Of a DNA stretch of 64,000 bases, positions 63,365 to 64,000 are shown piece by piece. Position 1 is the first letter of the stretch. Each line of letters opens with the position of its first letter. Origin of the DNA: Bin55 sp965205545 (GTDB lineage: Bacteria; Pseudomonadota; Gammaproteobacteria; Pseudomonadales; Azotimanducaceae); the NCBI GenBank assembly GCA_965205545.1, contig OZ242170.1, forward strand, positions 62,001-126,000, in the 5' to 3' direction. A program made the position numbers and the translations under genes. The notes beneath the pieces were generated by a model. The model did not search any database and was not told where the DNA came from. It saw nothing but the letters and a program-made list of their open reading frames with translations.

Positions 63365-64000
63365 TGAATTCTGGTTTACCGACTTCATTGGAGAGTTTCC
63401 TACGAGTGGATACTCCGGGATATTGGGTGGCCAGTGCATCTGCCAATGAAGAGTTGTTGCTCATCGACCATGCAAATTGCGAACGTAAGGCAGCAGGCTC
63501 GGCGCTAGCACTAATCCACCGATTCGCTGATGATCGCAACGCGTGCATGGCTCTCTCACGCATCGTCCGAGAAGAGATGCGACACTTCGAGCAAGTGCTG
63601 GCACTAATTCATTCGAGAGGCTACGCTTTCACACCCTTGGGACCTAGTCGGTACGCAAAAGGATTGCACAAGGTTGCTCGCGCTTTAGGATGTGAGGCTC
63701 GAATTTCTGAACTACTTGTGGCGGCAATTATTGAAGCACGGAGCTGCGAGCGATTTCGGCTACTTGTCGGTGCACTCGACCCGCCGGTTTCCGACCTCTA
63801 CGAACGACTCTCCGAAGCCGAAGAGCGTCACTTTGCCTTGTACTTGAATCTAGCCAATAAATGTGCTGATCAACGAGACATTGAAGCTCACTTGGACAAG
63901 CTTCTTGACGAGGATGCGAGACTCATAGCTGAAAGCGATGATCAATTCCGATTTCATTCTGGGCCGCCTTCAATCGCAAAACACTCCAATGTGAGTTCTG
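63365..64000 (+). CDS. miaE: tRNA-(ms2io6A37) hydroxylase, cut by window edge
   Basis: The frame runs from the purF stop to the window end. The start is uncertain, with GTG 63365 the best candidate. FLRVDTPGYWV is followed by LLIDHANCERKAAGSALAL, IVREEMRHFEQVLALI and IEARSCERFRLLV, the diiron ligands of MiaE. The C-terminal FRFHSGPP is the family ending, so only a short tail lies beyond the edge. It hydroxylates the isopentenyl group of ms2i6A37 in tRNA. It stands close after purF, a link not typical of E. coli. Confidence 0.88.

Noticed and set aside
1..64000. tRNA, rRNA or CRISPR features
   Set aside because: No T-loop/anticodon patterns, ribosomal RNA stretches or spaced direct repeats were recognised by eye; a tRNAscan or CRISPR finder would settle it.

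Overview
The window looks like a chromosomal segment of a free-living or host-associated, aerobic, probably marine gammaproteobacterium of roughly 50% GC. The evidence is gene order. Citrate synthase stands divergent from sdhCDAB-sucAB-lpd-sucCD, and leuCDB-asd-truA-folC-SPOR-cvpA-purF follows the Pseudomonas-type order with some members (leuA, fimV, trpF, accD) missing. There are no tRNA, rRNA or CRISPR signals that I can see. Both ends cut a gene: selA on the left (minus strand) and miaE on the right (plus strand).

Layout. 1-5.1 kb: partial selA, a beta-hydroxyacid dehydrogenase, a ParB-like protein of the type found in integrative conjugative elements, a short-chain dehydrogenase and a small secreted protein. 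5.1-10.8 kb: a mobile-DNA zone. It holds an IS3 transposase remnant, a solitary IS end, and a composite transposon (6336-10533) made of two directly repeated IS1595/ISXO2-type copies. The transposon is flanked by an 8-bp direct repeat and sits in-frame inside a secreted-protein gene, whose 3' part resumes at 10542. Its 1.8-kb cargo is a small operon of three unrecognised exported or membrane proteins. The first has a perfect Shine-Dalgarno and ATG followed by a run of 12 C, which puts the main reading frame out of phase by one base: a candidate phase-variable switch, or a homopolymer error. 11.2-20.7 kb: a catabolic block with cytochrome P450, sulfatase, TauD-like dioxygenase, acyl-CoA dehydrogenase, an avidin-like protein, two amidohydrolases and a protein with two MarR-like domains.

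20.7-38 kb is core metabolism: a Sel1-type lipoprotein-sized secreted protein, the whole citrate synthase to succinyl-CoA synthetase part of the TCA cycle, then htpG, gpsA, a DUF4892 protein and aroC. 39-43 kb is a phytate/phosphate module, a TonB-dependent receptor plus a beta-propeller phytase, preceded by four perfect-length 12-bp tandem repeats. 43-53.5 kb holds a CoA-transferase, a tandem pair of paralogous ABC exporter half-transporters (the second has an AT-rich mosaic centre), a MacAB-like tripartite export operon with two permeases, and a DUF1993 protein. 53.7-64 kb is leucine and aspartate-family biosynthesis, pseudouridine synthase, folate, cell-division-type SPOR protein, colicin V production protein, purF and miaE.

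The most original material is the composite transposon and its cargo operon. Function of the cargo is unknown; only its architecture (signal peptide, small two-helix membrane proteins, terminators, poly-C tract, repeated upstream motif) can be read.
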